Shown: piece by piece, positions 52,640-61,190 of the stretch
Layout: the number at the start of each line of letters is the position of its first letter
How positions within the stretch are numbered: the first letter of the stretch is position 1
DNA from: DASVCN01 sp040905665
GTDB lineage: Bacteria > Deinococcota > Deinococci > Deinococcales > Trueperaceae
Reading direction: 5' to 3'
Assembly (NCBI GenBank): GCA_040905665.1
Contig: JBBDRD010000047.1
Location: 10,672-74,671 of the forward strand
Length of the DNA stretch: 64,000 nucleotides
Made by a program: the position numbers and the translations under genes
Notes under the pieces: generated by a model
What the model was told of the DNA's origin: nothing
What the model saw: the letters and a program-made list of their open reading frames with translations, nothing else
Databases searched by the model: none

Positions 52640-54208
52640 GTGGCCTCCGCTCCTCCGCCCTTTGTGACGCACTATCTCAAGGGTGAGCTGGCGGCCTTCT
52701 TCTCTCTTCCAGTGGGTGATACGGTCGCCGCCATGGCTCGCCCGCTCGACCGGCCGCGTGCGGCGCTGGCGGACGCCTTGCGGCAGGACGCCAAGCGGCT
52801 GAGCGCTCCGGTAGCGGTACACGATTCATTGGACCGTCTGGCTCACCCCGAAAGCCGAGTGGTGGTAACCGGGCAACAGCCCGGACTGTTGCTTGGCCCC
52901 GCCTACACGCTTTCGAAGGCGATGAGCGCCATTCGGTTGGCGCGCCGGCTCGATAGCGAGGAGAGGCCGGCGGTGCCGGTGTTCTGGGTGGCTGGGCAGG
53001 ACCACGACACCGAGGAGATCGATCACGCGCTTCTGCTCGATGGTGAGGAGCAGTTGCAGCGAATCGCTCTGGAATTGCCCTCCGGGGCGCCCTCGGGCCG
53101 CCTGCCCTATCGGCTCGAATGGGGCAGATCCATAATTCGGGGCTTGGCGCGTGTTAGCGGTCGACCGGAGCACCTGGCCGAAGCTACCGCGCTCGTGGAG
53201 GAGGCGTCGGCCGCGGCCGAGAGTTACGCGGACCTGTTTTCGGCGCTGCTGTACCGCCTGTTGGGCGATGAGGGGCTGATACTCCTCGACCCGACCCGTA
53301 GCACGCTGGCGCCCTTCTTCGGCGATGTTCTCAAGCGAGAACTTTCGGACCCGCTCGCTTCGGTTGGGGCGATAGTCGCGGCCGGTGAGGAGTTGCAGCG
53401 GCGTGGGTTCGACCCTCAGCTGGGACGTGGTCGCGAAGCGACCAACCTGTTTCTGGAGGAGGACGAGGAGGGTGTGCCGCGCCGGCAGCTGCTGCGTTAC
53501 GACGGGAGCCGGTTCCACACCGCCAATCGGTCATACGCCAGGGCCGATCTGGAGAGCGTGCTGTGTGAAGAACCGGCGAGATTGACCCCCGCGGCCGGCT
53601 TGCGCCCTACTACTCAGGATGCGGTTCTCCCGACTGCCGCCTTCGTGGTCGGTCCCGGCGAACTACGCTATATGGCTCAACTACGCGGCGTCTATGAGCA
53701 ACACGAAGTGCCGATGCCCCTGGTATGGCCGCGAGCGACCTCGGTGGTGCTCGAGCCTCCCACGCGGCGAATCCTCGAACGTTACGGCCTGGACTACGAG
53801 AGCTACTCTGCGCAACGCGGCGAAATCCTGGACCGAGTCCTGCTCACTCGGCACGGTCATGGCGAAGCGTTCGAGGAGGCCTTGGCGCGACTCGAGAGTG
53901 AGGGCGAGGAGTTGCATCACCGGGTCGCGGGCATCGATCCTACGTTGCAGGGCACCGTCGAGCGGGGGAAGGAGCGCTTCACGCGAACGATAAGTCTGCT
54001 TCGAGGCAAAGCGGCCGAGGCATTGGCCCGCCAGGACGTGGTAACCACGCGCCAATTCGCTCGTTTGGAAGCACAGCTGTTTCCCGCCGGGGTGCCGCAG
54101 GAGCGATGTTTGACCCCGTTCTCCTTCTTCCTCAAGTTCGGTTGTGGGCCGATGATGACGTTCTACCGAGAGATGGGAGTGAGTGGCGAGTACTTGCTGA
54201 AGCCGTAA
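52640..54208 (+). CDS. bshC: Bacillithiol biosynthesis cysteine-adding enzyme BshC
   Basis: BshC adds cysteine to GlcN-malate in the last step of bacillithiol synthesis. The 522-residue protein shows VVTGQQPGLLLGPAYTLSKAMSAIRLARRL, VPVFWVAGQDHDTEEIDHALLLD, LYRLLGDEGLILLDPTRSTL, and the C-terminal QLFPAGVPQERCLTPFSFFLKFG. Bacillithiol occurs in Firmicutes and Deinococcus, which fits the organism. bshA and bshB are not in the window. GTG 52640 is chosen because of the TAAGCT box; GTG 52634 would add two residues. Confidence 0.94.
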   Translation: MASAPPPFVTHYLKGELAAFFSLPVGDTVAAMARPLDRPRAALADALRQDAKRLSAPVAVHDSLDRLAHPESRVVVTGQQPGLLLGPAYTLSKAMSAIRLARRLDSEERPAVPVFWVAGQDHDTEEIDHALLLDGEEQLQRIALELPSGAPSGRLPYRLEWGRSIIRGLARVSGRPEHLAEATALVEEASAAAESYADLFSALLYRLLGDEGLILLDPTRSTLAPFFGDVLKRELSDPLASVGAIVAAGEELQRRGFDPQLGRGREATNLFLEEDEEGVPRRQLLRYDGSRFHTANRSYARADLESVLCEEPARLTPAAGLRPTTQDAVLPTAAFVVGPGELRYMAQLRGVYEQHEVPMPLVWPRATSVVLEPPTRRILERYGLDYESYSAQRGEILDRVLLTRHGHGEAFEEALARLESEGEELHHRVAGIDPTLQGTVERGKERFTRTISLLRGKAAEALARQDVVTTRQFARLEAQLFPAGVPQERCLTPFSFFLKFGCGPMMTFYREMGVSGEYLLKP

Positions 54209-54293
54209 GTACACACGCCACTGATGGCCTCAGGCGAACGTGCGCTTTCCGACAGCGCTTGGAACGGGCCGATATGCGTGATAATGTAACTCA

Positions 54294-54728
54294 ATGAACG
54301 ATGCGATCTCTGATGGGGCGAACGCGGTTTCCCTGGTCGATTCCAGGGAGGCCACGCAGGTTCTTCGTTTGAACCCCGAAGGGCTCAGGCGCTTGGCCGA
54401 CATCGACGAGGCCATTACCGAGCTCCATCTGGCTCGCCGCCTATTGATTGCAAACCGTGCCGCCAGCATAGGAGAAGCGCTGGACGCAGTGCGTAATGAT
54501 CACCGGAATGGCTCGAGCGCAAATAGGCCCACGCCGTCGCCTTCAAGTGAAAATGACGTCTCGCAGCTTTCTGGCGAGCTGCGCGCCTTGCGCGGCGAAA
54601 TCGCCGGAATTCGCCAGGAATTGGGGGACGTTCGCCGCACGCTGAGCGGCGACCCAGAGGCCGAACTGCACATGTTGCGGCGGCGGCTGCGCTACCTCGA
54701 GGCCGAACTCGAAAATCGCGAGATCTGA
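54294..54728 (+). CDS. Coiled-coil protein of unknown function
   Basis: A 144-residue protein. Residues 18-65 look helical and conserved-like (DSREATQVLRLNPEGLRRLADIDEAITELHLARRLLI), followed by a Ser/Pro/Asn-rich linker near 72-90 and a C-terminal coiled coil (LSGELRALRGEIAGIRQELGDVRRTL...LRRRLRYLEAELENRE). I do not recognise a family. GATAAT/TAATGT at 54280-54287 ends 6 nt before ATG 54294, again leaderless. It is convergent with guaB, 3 nt apart. Confidence 0.65.
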   Translation: MNDAISDGANAVSLVDSREATQVLRLNPEGLRRLADIDEAITELHLARRLLIANRAASIGEALDAVRNDHRNGSSANRPTPSPSSENDVSQLSGELRALRGEIAGIRQELGDVRRTLSGDPEAELHMLRRRLRYLEAELENREI

Positions 54729-54731
54729 GGA

Positions 54732-56225
54732 CTACTTACGGGACAACGAATAGTTCGGCGCGTCATTAGTGATGATGACGTCGTGCGGGTGCGACTCGAG
54801 AAGACTGGCCTGAGTAATCGTCACGAACTGCGCTGCATGCTTTAGCGTCGCAACGTCGGGGCTACCGCAGTAGCCCATCGCGCTCCTGAGCCCGCCCACC
54901 ATCTGGTACAGCACGTCGGCCACCGGCCCCTTGTACGCTACTATCCCCTCGATCCCTTCGGGAACAAGCTTCTTGGCCTCCTCCTGAAAATAGCGGTCGG
55001 CACTGCCGCCCGCCATGGCGCCCATGCTTCCCATCCCGCGATAAGTCTTGTAGCGGCGGCCGTCACGCAGGATCTCATCGCCGGGCGCTTCGCTGGTGCC
55101 GGCCAACATCGAGCCGATCATTATGGTGTCGGCGCCTGCGGCCAGCGCCTTGGGCAGATCGCCGGTCTGCTTGATCCCGCCATCGGCGATGAGGGGAACA
55201 TCGGCGCCCTGCAAGGCTTGAGCGATCTCCAGGATAGCCGAGAGCTGTGGCATGCCCACTCCGGTGACGACTCGAGTCGTGCAGATCGCGCCCGGTCCGA
55301 TGCCCACCTTGACGGCGTCTGCTCCTCGCTCCACCATGTCCCGAGCGGCCCCGGCGGTGCCGATGTTGCCGGCGACAACATCAACATCGAAGCTCGCCTT
55401 GAGGTAGCTCAGTGCGTCCAGGATGCCTTGCGAGTGTCCGTGAGCGCTGTCCAGCACCAGAGCATCAACGCCGGCCTCGACCAGCGCTGTCGCTCTGGCT
55501 TCGAGATCGCCTGCCGCACCCACCGCGGCCGCCACACGTAGCCGGCCGAGCGAATCCTTGGCGGCGTCCGGATACTCGAGCTTCTTCATGATGTCCTTGA
55601 TAGTTATCAGCCCGCGAAGTCTGAACTCCTCATCCACTACCAACAGCTTCTCGATCCGGTGACGCCGCAAGAGATCCTTGGCTTCCTCCAAGGTCGTCCC
55701 CACCGGCACGGTAACGAGCCCATCGCTGGTCATCAGGGCTTGGGCGGGCCGGCTGGGATCGTCCTCGAAGCGCAGGTCGCGGTTGGTGAGAATCCCGACG
55801 AGGCGACCGTCACCCTCGACTATCGGCACCCCGCTGATCCGGTAATCACGCATGAGCTTCTGAGCGTCACCCACCGTAGCCGATTGCGGCAACGTGATGG
55901 GATCGACGATCATTCCCGATTCGGAACGCTTGACCTTGCGCACCATCTCGGCCTGATCGACCAGCGGCATCTTCTTGTGTATGACGCCGATCCCCCCGGC
56001 TCGCGCCATGGCAATGGCCATCCTGGTCTCGGTTACGGTGTCCATTGCCGAGGAGACTATCGGCATGTTCAGTGGAACATTGCGGGTGAAGCGCGTGGCG
56101 ACGTCGACGTCGCGCGGCAGCACCTCGGAGTGCGCCGGCACCAGCAGCACGTCATCGTAGGTGAGCGCCTGTCCTCGAATCTTGTCGCTGCGTATGCCCT
56201 CCCGGCGTGCTGTCGTCATGCTCAT
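54732..56225 (-). CDS. guaB: Inosine-5'-monophosphate dehydrogenase
   Basis: GuaB oxidises IMP to XMP, the first step to GMP. The 497-residue protein has the barrel with two CBS domains inserted near 95-215 (MIVDPITLPQSATVGDAQKLM and MTSDGLVTVPVGTTLEEAKDLL), VLDSAHGHSQGILDAL, the active-site cysteine loop GIGPGAICTTRVVTGVG, and GMGSMGAMAGGSADRYFQ flap. AGAGGTGATCC precedes ATG 56225. Confidence 0.97.
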   Translation of the reverse strand: MSMTTARREGIRSDKIRGQALTYDDVLLVPAHSEVLPRDVDVATRFTRNVPLNMPIVSSAMDTVTETRMAIAMARAGGIGVIHKKMPLVDQAEMVRKVKRSESGMIVDPITLPQSATVGDAQKLMRDYRISGVPIVEGDGRLVGILTNRDLRFEDDPSRPAQALMTSDGLVTVPVGTTLEEAKDLLRRHRIEKLLVVDEEFRLRGLITIKDIMKKLEYPDAAKDSLGRLRVAAAVGAAGDLEARATALVEAGVDALVLDSAHGHSQGILDALSYLKASFDVDVVAGNIGTAGAARDMVERGADAVKVGIGPGAICTTRVVTGVGMPQLSAILEIAQALQGADVPLIADGGIKQTGDLPKALAAGADTIMIGSMLAGTSEAPGDEILRDGRRYKTYRGMGSMGAMAGGSADRYFQEEAKKLVPEGIEGIVAYKGPVADVLYQMVGGLRSAMGYCGSPDVATLKHAAQFVTITQASLLESHPHDVIITNDAPNYSLSRK

Positions 56226-56253
56226 GGATCACCTCTGCTGCTCAGTCGCCGCG

Positions 56254-56259
56254 ATTATA
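56254..56259 (-). promoter_or_regulatory. TATAAT -10 box of guaB
   Basis: A perfect TATAAT on the minus strand lies 28 nt before ATG 56225, leaving space for the AGAGGTG ribosome-binding site. The -35 is unclear. Confidence 0.55.
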
Positions 56260-56313
56260 GCCCGCACTGCCGACTGTTACTGTCGGAGGCGTTGACCGGT
56301 CGCGCAACCCATT

Positions 56314-56751
56314 TCATACAATGCTCGACTCTCTGTGCTCACTCTGTACCAGGCCGGTCAAGCGTACCAACCAATCTCGTGGAAGGCGGATTGCCCGGCC
56401 ACGGCGATCGGTGGGAACATGAACGGTGGCGCCCGTGGCAAGCAGCGTTGCATCGACCGGCCGGCCCAGGCGGTAGGAGAAGCGGAAGCGGCGGCTGCGC
56501 GCCTCGATCAACTTGGCCTCCACCTCCACTTCATCATCGAAGAGCGCAGCCGCGCGGTAAGCGAGCTCGAGCCCGCTCACGGCAAGCGAGACGCCCTCCT
56601 CCTCGAGCTGACGATAGGAGAGGCCGCGCTCGCGCAGCCACTCAACCCTGGCGGCTTCCATCCACACAACATAGGCGCTGTGATGCGCTATGCCCATCTG
56701 ATCGGTCTCGGCGAAGCGAACCCGGAGTGTTGTACAGGGCGGCTCCCTCAC
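56314..56751 (-). CDS. YbgC-type acyl-CoA thioesterase
   Basis: A 145-residue hot-dog thioesterase: LRVRFAETDQMGIAHHSAYVVWMEAARVEWLRERGLSYRQLEEEGVSLAV carries the YbgC/4-hydroxybenzoyl-CoA thioesterase active site with its aspartate in ETDQMGIAHH near residue 16. The substrate is unknown. ATG 56751 overlaps the rbfA stop by 4 nt, so both come from the rbfA promoter. Confidence 0.9.
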   Translation of the reverse strand: MREPPCTTLRVRFAETDQMGIAHHSAYVVWMEAARVEWLRERGLSYRQLEEEGVSLAVSGLELAYRAAALFDDEVEVEAKLIEARSRRFRFSYRLGRPVDATLLATGATVHVPTDRRGRAIRLPRDWLVRLTGLVQSEHRESSIV

Positions 56752-57044
56752 CGCAGCACCTCCAACGGATCGGTATGGAAACTCAGCCGGGGTGTGAGGC
56801 GCAGCCCCAGCTCATCGGCAATCTTGCGCTGGAGAAAGCCTTTTGCCCGGTTGAGGGCGTCGAGCATGTCCGATTCGGCTTCACTCTCCAAGGTGCTCAC
56901 CTGAACCCTGGCGTACCGCTTATCGCCCGACAGCTTTACTCGCTCTATCGTCACGACAATCGGAATTCGTGGGTCTTTGAGTGTGGGCAGTAGCTCGGCG
57001 AGTAACCGCGCCAGTGATCGTTCGAGTCCGTCGGTTCGGTCCAT
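56748..57044 (-). CDS. rbfA: Ribosome-binding factor A
   Basis: RbfA binds the 30S subunit late in 16S maturation. The 98-residue KH-like protein reads LERSLARLLAELLPTLKDPRIPIVVTIERVKLSGDKRYARVQVSTL...ALNRAKGFLQRKIADELGLRLTPRLSFHTD, a typical RbfA. ATG 57044 is supported by TATGCT ending 6 nt upstream; the longer open frame has no homology. It lies apart from infB and nusA. Confidence 0.93.
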   Translation of the reverse strand: MDRTDGLERSLARLLAELLPTLKDPRIPIVVTIERVKLSGDKRYARVQVSTLESEAESDMLDALNRAKGFLQRKIADELGLRLTPRLSFHTDPLEVLR

Positions 57045-57050
57045 ATGGGG

Positions 57051-57056
57051 AGCATA
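57051..57056 (-). promoter_or_regulatory. TATGCT box, leaderless-type promoter for rbfA
   Basis: TATGCT on the minus strand ends 6 nt before ATG 57044, with no ribosome-binding site between. Confidence 0.5.
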
Positions 57057-57222
57057 CTGCCGAAGAGCGCATATAGGCAGTGTGCTTTCGAAGCGTAAGC
57101 CAGAATTCGGTTCAACCACATTTACCATTCCTTCTCGGTATGACTCCTTCGAATACTCAGGCAAACGTGCAGGAGGCCCAGCAGGCCTTAGAAGCGTCGT
57201 GTGCAACGAGCTTCCTCTGAAC

Positions 57223-57251
57223 TTGACAAGGGGCGCAAAGACCTCTACCAT
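57223..57251 (+). promoter_or_regulatory. Sigma70 promoter of the lysine cluster
   Basis: TTGACA (57223-57228) and TACCAT (57246-57251) are 17 nt apart. Transcription should start near 57258, giving a leader of about 108 nt before lysW. I see no lysine riboswitch, T-box or attenuator hairpin in it. The rest of the 321-nt rbfA-lysW gap holds nothing else. Confidence 0.7.
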
Positions 57252-57365
57252 GCCCTTTGGCGCACGGGTTGAAACGGACGGTCGCCAATCTGAACTTACA
57301 AAACAAAGGCCGCCACTCCATTACAACGGGACTGTCGGCGCGAGCGACATCGGAGAGGACGACAG

Positions 57366-57533
57366 ATGGCACAGCAGTTTGAAACCCCTTACGGAAGCTT
57401 GGACATCCAGCCAAACGCACTCGAACTCGGCGAGTTGGTGGTGACCGACGAGGGTGTCGAGTTGGAGGTCGTGGGCCTCGAGCCGCTACGTTTCGAGCCG
57501 GCTCCCGAAGAGGACGAGGACTGGGGCGAATGA
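57366..57533 (+). CDS. lysW: Amino-group carrier protein LysW without zinc cysteines
   Basis: LysW carries alpha-aminoadipate on its C-terminal glutamate through the AAA pathway to lysine. The 55-residue protein keeps the core ELGELVV, the acidic VELEVVGLEPLRFEPAPEE and the C-terminal EDWGE with E55 as the attachment site. The two zinc CxxC pairs of the Thermus protein are replaced: TPYG at 7-10 and TDEG at 27-30; there is no cysteine at all. GAGAGGA precedes ATG 57366. It overlaps lysX by 4 nt (ATGA), and the complete set of modifying enzymes follows. Confidence 0.93.
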   Translation: MAQQFETPYGSLDIQPNALELGELVVTDEGVELEVVGLEPLRFEPAPEEDEDWGE

Positions 57534-58405
57534 CGGCGGTTCTCGAAGCGCCCTCACGCATCGCCGTGGTTTACGACCGGTTGCGGCCCGAGGAGCGGAT
57601 GCTCTTCGAGGCGTTCGAGCGACGCGGCGTGCCGTTCGAGAAGCTCTACGCTCCCGAGATCACGGTCGACTTTGGCGCTATTTCACGGCTGGGCCGCTTC
57701 GATGTGGTCCTCGAGCGGTCCGTTTCCCAGACGCGCGGCCTGGCTTTGGCTCGGCTCTTCGAAGCCGCCGGTTCCACCGTCGTGAACACGCCGAGAGTCA
57801 TCGAGACGTGCGGCGACAAGCTGGCGACGGACGCCGTGCTGAGCGCTGCCAAAGTGCCCAAGCCTCGTTCGGGAGTGGCGTTCACCCGGGAAGGAACACT
57901 CGAGCTGTGCGAGCGTTTCGGCTACCCGGTGGTAATGAAGCCAACCGTGGGTTCCTGGGGCCGTCTGGTGAGCCGGCTTTCGGACCGTGACGCGGTGGAG
58001 GCCGTGCTAGAGCACAAGGAGGTGCTGGGCGGGCCGGGCCACAAGGTACACTACGTCCAGGAGTACGTGGCCAAGCCGGGCCGGGACATCCGGGCATTCG
58101 TTATGGGCGAGCGCGTTATCGCGGCGATCTATCGCAACTCCGACCACTGGATCACCAACACCGCCCGTGGGGCGGTAGCCACCAACTGCCCTATAACGCC
58201 CGAACTGGAGCAGTCGGCCCTGGCGGCCGCTCGAGCGGTTGGAGGCGGCGTACTCGCCGTCGACCTTATGGAGTCGGAGCGCGGCTTGCTTGTCGTCGAG
58301 GTAAACCACACTATGGAGTTTCGTAATTCGGTCGCAACTACCGGCGTCGATATTCCTGGTGAGATCGTTGACTATGCGGCCGCGGCCGCGCGGGTTGTCG
58401 CCTGA
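57530..58405 (+). CDS. lysX: Alpha-aminoadipate--LysW ligase LysX
   Basis: LysX joins the alpha-amino group of aminoadipate to the LysW C-terminus using ATP. The 291-residue ATP-grasp enzyme shows RIAVVYDRLRPEERMLFEAFERRGV, VLERSVSQTRGLALARLFEAAGSTVVNTPRVIETCGDKLATDAVL, GYPVVMKPTVGSWGRLVSRL, YVQEYVAKPGRDIRAFVMGERVIAAIYR, and VAVDLMESERGLLVVEVNHTMEFRN with metal-binding acidic residues. ATG 57530 overlaps the lysW stop. The RimK-like fold separates it from ArgX only by context. Confidence 0.95.
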   Translation: MTAVLEAPSRIAVVYDRLRPEERMLFEAFERRGVPFEKLYAPEITVDFGAISRLGRFDVVLERSVSQTRGLALARLFEAAGSTVVNTPRVIETCGDKLATDAVLSAAKVPKPRSGVAFTREGTLELCERFGYPVVMKPTVGSWGRLVSRLSDRDAVEAVLEHKEVLGGPGHKVHYVQEYVAKPGRDIRAFVMGERVIAAIYRNSDHWITNTARGAVATNCPITPELEQSALAAARAVGGGVLAVDLMESERGLLVVEVNHTMEFRNSVATTGVDIPGEIVDYAAAAARVVA

Positions 58406-58425
58406 CTGACGACTGGAGCGATAGC

Positions 58426-59454
58426 TTGCGCGTAGCGATCATAGGCGCCTCCGGTTACGCCGGCGGAGAGTTCCTGCGTCTGGCGCTTGGTCACCCGCAT
58501 CTCGAAGTGACCCAGGTGACCAGCGAGCGAAATGCCGGCCTGCCGGTGCCGTTGGTACACCCGAACCTGCGCGGTTTCACCTCGTTGCGCTTTAACCGGG
58601 CCAGCGAGCTGGAGCAGGCGGATCTCCTGGTGTTGGGGCTACCTCACGGCGTGAGCGCCGCCCGCTTCGATGAGTTCGCGGGCCTGGCGCCCCGGATAAT
58701 CGACCTCTCTGCCGAGTTCCGGTTGCGCGATCCAAGCGTCTACGCGAGGCACTACCGCCAGGAGCATCCGCGTCCCGAGCTGCTGGGCGAGTTCGTTTAC
58801 GGTAATCCCGAACTGCACCGCGACGAGCTGCGTGGCGCCACGCGAATCGTGGGCGCCGGTTGCTTGGCGACGGCAACTATTCTCGCCCTGCACCCTCTGC
58901 TCGCCGCGGGCCTGGTCGCGAGGGGAGACATCATCGCCGAGGGCAAGGTCGGCTCCTCTGCCGCCGGCAATCGCCCCGGGGCCTCCTCGCATCATCCGGA
59001 GCGAATGGGCGTGGTGCGTACCTACGCCGCCACCGGCCATCGGCATCAGGCGGAGATCGCCCAGGAGTTGCCCGGCGACGCGCGGGTCCATCTCACCGCT
59101 ACCGCGGTCGAGAGGGTGCGGGGAATTCTGCTTACCGCGCACGTTTTCCTGCCCGATGGAACCAGCGACCGGGATGTTCTGAGCGCCTTTCGAGAGGCGT
59201 ACGATGATGAACCTTTCGTGCGCCTGGTACTGGCCCGCAAGGGAATCCACCGGGTGCCCGACCCCAAGATTCTCGACGGCACCAACTTCTGCGATGTCGG
59301 CTTCGAGTTCGACAACGAATCCGGCCGGGTAGTAGTGATGAGCGCGCTGGACAACCTTGTCAAGGGCACCGCGGGACACGCTCTGCAATCGCTCAATATC
59401 GCCATGGGATGGGATGAGCGCCTGGGCCTGGGTTTCACCGGCCTGCATCCATGA
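58426..59454 (+). CDS. lysY: [LysW]-aminoadipate 6-phosphate reductase LysY
   Basis: LysY, an ArgC homologue, reduces LysW-linked aminoadipyl phosphate to the semialdehyde. The 342-residue protein shows VAIIGASGYAGGEFLRLALGHP, LVLGLPHGVS, the catalytic C146 in GAGCLATATILAL, GKVGSSAAGNRPGASSHHPERMG and GTNFCDVGFEFDNESGRVVVMSALDNLVKGTAGHALQSLNIAMGWDE. TTG 58426 is the only start that gives the normal N-terminus. It follows lysX by 20 nt. Confidence 0.93.
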   Translation: MRVAIIGASGYAGGEFLRLALGHPHLEVTQVTSERNAGLPVPLVHPNLRGFTSLRFNRASELEQADLLVLGLPHGVSAARFDEFAGLAPRIIDLSAEFRLRDPSVYARHYRQEHPRPELLGEFVYGNPELHRDELRGATRIVGAGCLATATILALHPLLAAGLVARGDIIAEGKVGSSAAGNRPGASSHHPERMGVVRTYAATGHRHQAEIAQELPGDARVHLTATAVERVRGILLTAHVFLPDGTSDRDVLSAFREAYDDEPFVRLVLARKGIHRVPDPKILDGTNFCDVGFEFDNESGRVVVMSALDNLVKGTAGHALQSLNIAMGWDERLGLGFTGLHP

Positions 59455-59495
59455 CCGAAGCTCGGGCCGTGCCGCCGCTTTGCGCCGGCGCGCGC

Positions 59496-59501
59496 TAGAA
59501 T
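59496..59501 (+). promoter_or_regulatory. TAGAAT box, leaderless-type promoter for dinB
   Basis: TAGAAT ends 5 nt before ATG 59507, so the dinB-ycaQ part may be transcribed separately from lysWXY. Confidence 0.45.
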
Positions 59502-59506
59502 GCGCC

Positions 59507-59968
59507 ATGACGCGACTCCCTCAGCTTCTCTTCGGCAGGGGCGTATTCGCCCCTGTACACCACATCCTGGAGGAGCTGCCCTTCGAAATGGTCGGCGAGC
59601 GGCCCTCGGGCTTGCCGCACAGCATCTTCGAGGAACTGTGGCATCTCGAGTTCTGGCAGCGATATCTACTGGCGCAGGCTCGGGGCGAGCGCCCGCAGCG
59701 CCCTACGAAAGACAACAATGACTGGCCCGGGAGTCCTGCGCCCGCGAACACCGACGAGTGGCGCGAGCTGCTCGAGAGCATCCTCCTGGGCCTCGACGAG
59801 GCCGCCGGTCAGGCCGCCGACGCCGAAGTCATGGACCGCAGGGTCGGCGAGGCCGGGAGCGTACGAGGAGTGATGGAGAGCGTGGTGGCTCATAATTCCT
59901 ATCACCTCGCGCGGGTCGTGACGCTTCGCCAGCTTCTGGGCCTGTGGCCACCTCACGGGCTCGAGTAG
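59507..59968 (+). CDS. DinB-family four-helix protein
   Basis: A 153-residue DinB/DUF664-like protein: FAPVHHILEELPFEMVGERPSGLPHSIFEELWHLEFWQRYLL with a metal-ligand-type histidine near residue 46, and SVRGVMESVVAHNSYHLARVVTLRQLLGLWPP with the second and third histidines (AHNSYH). DinB proteins form metal-binding helical bundles, some of them thiol transferases, and the family is expanded in Deinococcus and bacillithiol users. Its place inside the lysine cluster is odd. The ycaQ-like gene follows after 1 nt. Confidence 0.85.
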   Translation: MTRLPQLLFGRGVFAPVHHILEELPFEMVGERPSGLPHSIFEELWHLEFWQRYLLAQARGERPQRPTKDNNDWPGSPAPANTDEWRELLESILLGLDEAAGQAADAEVMDRRVGEAGSVRGVMESVVAHNSYHLARVVTLRQLLGLWPPHGLE

Positions 59969-59969
59969 C

Positions 59970-61190
59970 GTGGCCGGCCCCGCGCGGCAGGTTACGCCGC
60001 TGGTTTGGAGCCGGGCCCAAGCCCGGCGCTTTCTTGCCACCTACCACTTCGCCGATTACTTTGAGGCGGCGGACCTGGCCACCGTGCTCCTGCGGCTTGG
60101 CAGTGTCCAGTACGACCCACTCAAGCCACTGGGATGCAACCACGACCTGGTGCTGCAGGCGCGCGTGTCTGGCTACCGGGTCGATGATTGGCAGCAGGCG
60201 GCCTACGGGGAGCGGTTGCTGTACGACGCCTGGGACAAGCAGGCCTGCCTTGTCCCGCCTGCTGATTGGCGCTACCGCCGCATCTATCACGATTACTTCC
60301 GAAGGGCTTGGGAAGAGCGGGTATTGTGGCCCTACTCGGATGCGGTCGAGCGGACCCTAGAGGAGCTCTCGCGCCGGGGTCCCCTCTCCTCGCTCGATTT
60401 CGAAGATCAGACGCGCGTGGATGCCTGGGCGGGCTCCTGGTACGGGCCCAAGCTGGTCAAGCAGATCCTCCGTGCGCTCTGGGATTCGGGGCAGGTGGTG
60501 ACGCATCACCGCCTCAACGGGCGGCACGTCTACGCCTTGCCCGAAACGGTCATTCCGAGCGAGCACCTGTGCGCCGAACCGGCGTCCGTGGCGGAGAGCC
60601 TCCGCTTCCTCATCCTGCGCCGGCACCAGAGCGTCGGCCTGCTGCGTTTGGGCGCCGACTCGGCCCTTTGGAGCCTTAGGGTCGCTGCCCCGGAGCGCAG
60701 GGAGATCATCGCCGAACTGGTCGCCGAGGGTCAGCTGACGCCGGTCGACGTCGAAGGGGAGCGCTATCACCTGCGAACCGCCGACCTCGAATGGCTGGAC
60801 GCGCCCGAACCGGCGCCGCGGATGATCTTCCTCGCGCCCCTCGACAGCCTCATGTGGGACCGCAAGGCGGTGTCCCGAATTTTTGCTTTCGACTACGTTT
60901 GGGAGGTGTACAAGCCCGAGAGCGAGCGGCGTTGGGGCTACTACGTGCTTCCGGTCTTCTACCGCGACGCGCCGGTGGCGCGGATGGAGGGGCGCGTCGA
61001 AGGGGGCGACCTGCTCATCGAACGGTGGTGGTGGGAGGAAGGCGCGACGGTGGATGGCGAGGTGCTGGAGGCGTTCGTACATGCCGTCCGCCGCTTCGCC
61101 AGGTATTTGGGTGCAAGGCGGGTTCGACTGGGGCTCCGGATGCCGGTCCGAACCAGGCAGCCGCTAGCAGCAGCGCTGAGGGCGTCCTGA
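59970..61190 (+). CDS. YcaQ/AlkX-type DNA glycosylase (HTH_42)
   Basis: A 406-residue winged-helix protein of the DUF1006/YcaQ group: SRAQARRFLATYHFADYFEA, the catalytic-type QYD in LGSVQYDPL near 50, DYFRRAWEERVLWPYSD, QTRVDAWAGSWYGPKLVKQILRALWDSGQVV, and RMIFLAPLDSLMWDRKAVSRIFAFDYVWEVYKPESERRWGYYVLPVFYRD. YcaQ unhooks interstrand cross-links and removes alkylated bases. GTG 59970 follows dinB closely. Its stop shares a base with the lysZ ATG (TGATG), so it is translated with the lysine genes although unrelated. Confidence 0.88.
   Translation: MAGPARQVTPLVWSRAQARRFLATYHFADYFEAADLATVLLRLGSVQYDPLKPLGCNHDLVLQARVSGYRVDDWQQAAYGERLLYDAWDKQACLVPPADWRYRRIYHDYFRRAWEERVLWPYSDAVERTLEELSRRGPLSSLDFEDQTRVDAWAGSWYGPKLVKQILRALWDSGQVVTHHRLNGRHVYALPETVIPSEHLCAEPASVAESLRFLILRRHQSVGLLRLGADSALWSLRVAAPERREIIAELVAEGQLTPVDVEGERYHLRTADLEWLDAPEPAPRMIFLAPLDSLMWDRKAVSRIFAFDYVWEVYKPESERRWGYYVLPVFYRDAPVARMEGRVEGGDLLIERWWWEEGATVDGEVLEAFVHAVRRFARYLGARRVRLGLRMPVRTRQPLAAALRAS

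Noticed and set aside
55659..56993. 444-residue plus-strand frame opposite guaB, the thioesterase and rbfA
   Set aside because: It crosses three well-supported minus-strand genes and has no domain.
57252..57365. Lysine riboswitch or attenuator in the lysW leader
   Set aside because: The 108-nt leader shows no conserved L-box or T-box sequence and no terminator hairpin.
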